A stretch of DNA of 64,000 nt. It comes from Taudactylus pleione. Taxonomy: Eukaryota > Chordata > Amphibia > Anura > Myobatrachidae. This document shows positions 63,552 to 64,000 of the stretch, in pieces; position 1 is the stretch's first letter; every line of letters begins with the position of its first letter. The translations under genes were made by a program, and so were the position numbers. Under the pieces are notes generated by a model, which did no database searches, had not been told where the DNA came from, and was given only the letters and a program-made list of their open reading frames with translations. The stretch spans positions 42,663-106,662 of the forward strand of contig JAUIMM010002015.1 of NCBI GenBank assembly GCA_031769625.1. Reading direction: 5' to 3'.

Positions 63552-63866
63552 GTACGTATAGTATGCGCCGCACTTGCTGGTGTGGCTGCAGGTTTATACT
63601 GCAAATAATAGATGGGGTATCTGTAGGCCGAACAGTCCTCACCTGCTAACGCTGCGCCTTCTCCTCTCTTGCAGGCGATTGGGAGTAGAACTAGGGAAAG
63701 CGGTTGTTTACCAGGAGACCAATGGAGGTGAGAGCCGCATCCTGCATCCCTAACATCACATTACTGCATTATCTTCTCACCTATGTCTATGTCTCCACAG
63801 AAACCAGAGTGGAAATTAAAGAATCTGTTCGTGACAAGATATATTTATTATACAGACGATCCCAAG
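63469..63866 (+). CDS. PRPSAP1: PRPS-associated protein 1, first three coding exons
   Basis: The exons are 63469-63551, 63675-63727 and 63801-63866; the gene runs off the window. The translation GYRVFSANSSATCVELAKRI, then ERLGVELGKAVVYQETNGE and TRVEIKESVR matches the N-terminal part of vertebrate PRPSAP1 better than PRPSAP2 (QETNGETRVEIKES). The protein is a non-catalytic relative of phosphoribosyl pyrophosphate synthetase that joins and restrains the PRPS complex in the cytosol, affecting nucleotide synthesis. An in-frame upstream ATG at 63388 would add 27 residues. Introns are 123 and 73 bp with GT/AG ends; the junction phases 2 and 1 fit. After VR in exon 3 the frame is lost: one base appears missing at about 63832-63834, after which the other frame restores the family text up to the donor at 63867. 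Confidence 0.9.
63675..63727 (+). CDS. PRPSAP1: PRPSAP1 coding exon 2
   Basis: The acceptor is CTCTCTTGCAG and the donor GGAG/GTGAGA. The exon encodes the RLGVELGKAVVYQETNG segment. Confidence 0.9.
63801..63866 (+). CDS. PRPSAP1: PRPSAP1 coding exon 3, with apparent 1-base deletion
   Basis: The acceptor is GTCTCCACAG and the donor CCAAG/GTAATG. TRVEIKESVR is in frame; after that the expected GQDIFIIQTIP text is found one base out of phase. Confidence 0.85.
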
Positions 63867-64000
63867 GTAATGGGTCCACCCCATAGTACAGAGAGGGAAT
63901 GGTTTGGTAAATTGTAGGTGATGATGGAAGATGCATTAGGGCAAAGTTATTTTTCTTTATTGTTTTCTAACAATGATTCTATTTAATGGCATACCAGATA

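Noticed and set aside
63704..63886. 60-codon open frame over PRPSAP1 exons 2-3
   Set aside because: It reads through the 73-bp intron in a phase that does not match the PRPSAP1 protein.

Overview
The window looks like a stretch of a large, transposon-rich vertebrate genome, most likely an amphibian and probably a frog. This is inferred from three things: an intron-containing gene whose exons match vertebrate PRPSAP1, an intact DIRS-type tyrosine-recombinase retrotransposon, and a dense mix of hAT, Harbinger-like and Tc1/mariner short elements. No prokaryotic genes, CRISPR array or tRNA gene was seen. Most long open frames here lie in repeats.

Two host genes are supported, both on the plus strand. 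(1) A four-exon gene spans 19448-47676. It joins in frame to 266 codons and encodes a Myb/SANT-like DNA-binding domain plus a C-terminal coiled coil. Its second intron is 22.4 kb and full of repeats. (2) The first three coding exons of PRPSAP1 lie at 63469-63866, under a CpG-rich promoter region. Its introns are only 123 and 73 bp, and exon 3 appears to lack one base.

Layout: 1-11 kb holds short non-autonomous elements, above all a family (A) with GGGCCTGATTCAG-like ends, 3-bp target duplications and a body built of consecutive hairpins. 11.7-16.9 kb is a nested stack: a foldback element is split by a 4.2-kb Harbinger-like element (TTA duplication), which is itself split by a 1.03-kb retroposon with a U2 snRNA-derived head. 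17.8-18.3 kb is a GGGGGCAC-type minisatellite. 19.4-20 kb holds SANT gene exons 1-2, followed at once by 33-bp and 38-bp minisatellites (20.0-21.5 kb). 27.3-35.8 kb is a near-perfect 4,249-bp tandem duplication inside a broken L2/CR1-like LINE whose 3' end is at 37-37.9 kb. 38-52 kb holds more A-family, hAT, Harbinger-like and Tc1 elements plus SANT gene exons 3-4. 53.9-60.1 kb is a complete DIRS element with three intact reading frames. 60-63 kb holds short elements before PRPSAP1.

The two host genes show no obvious functional link. The strongest candidates for something undescribed are the serial-hairpin A family and the long U2-headed retroposon. Coordinates, target duplications, splice phases and frames were read by eye. 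Family assignments rest on recalled motifs and not on a database search.
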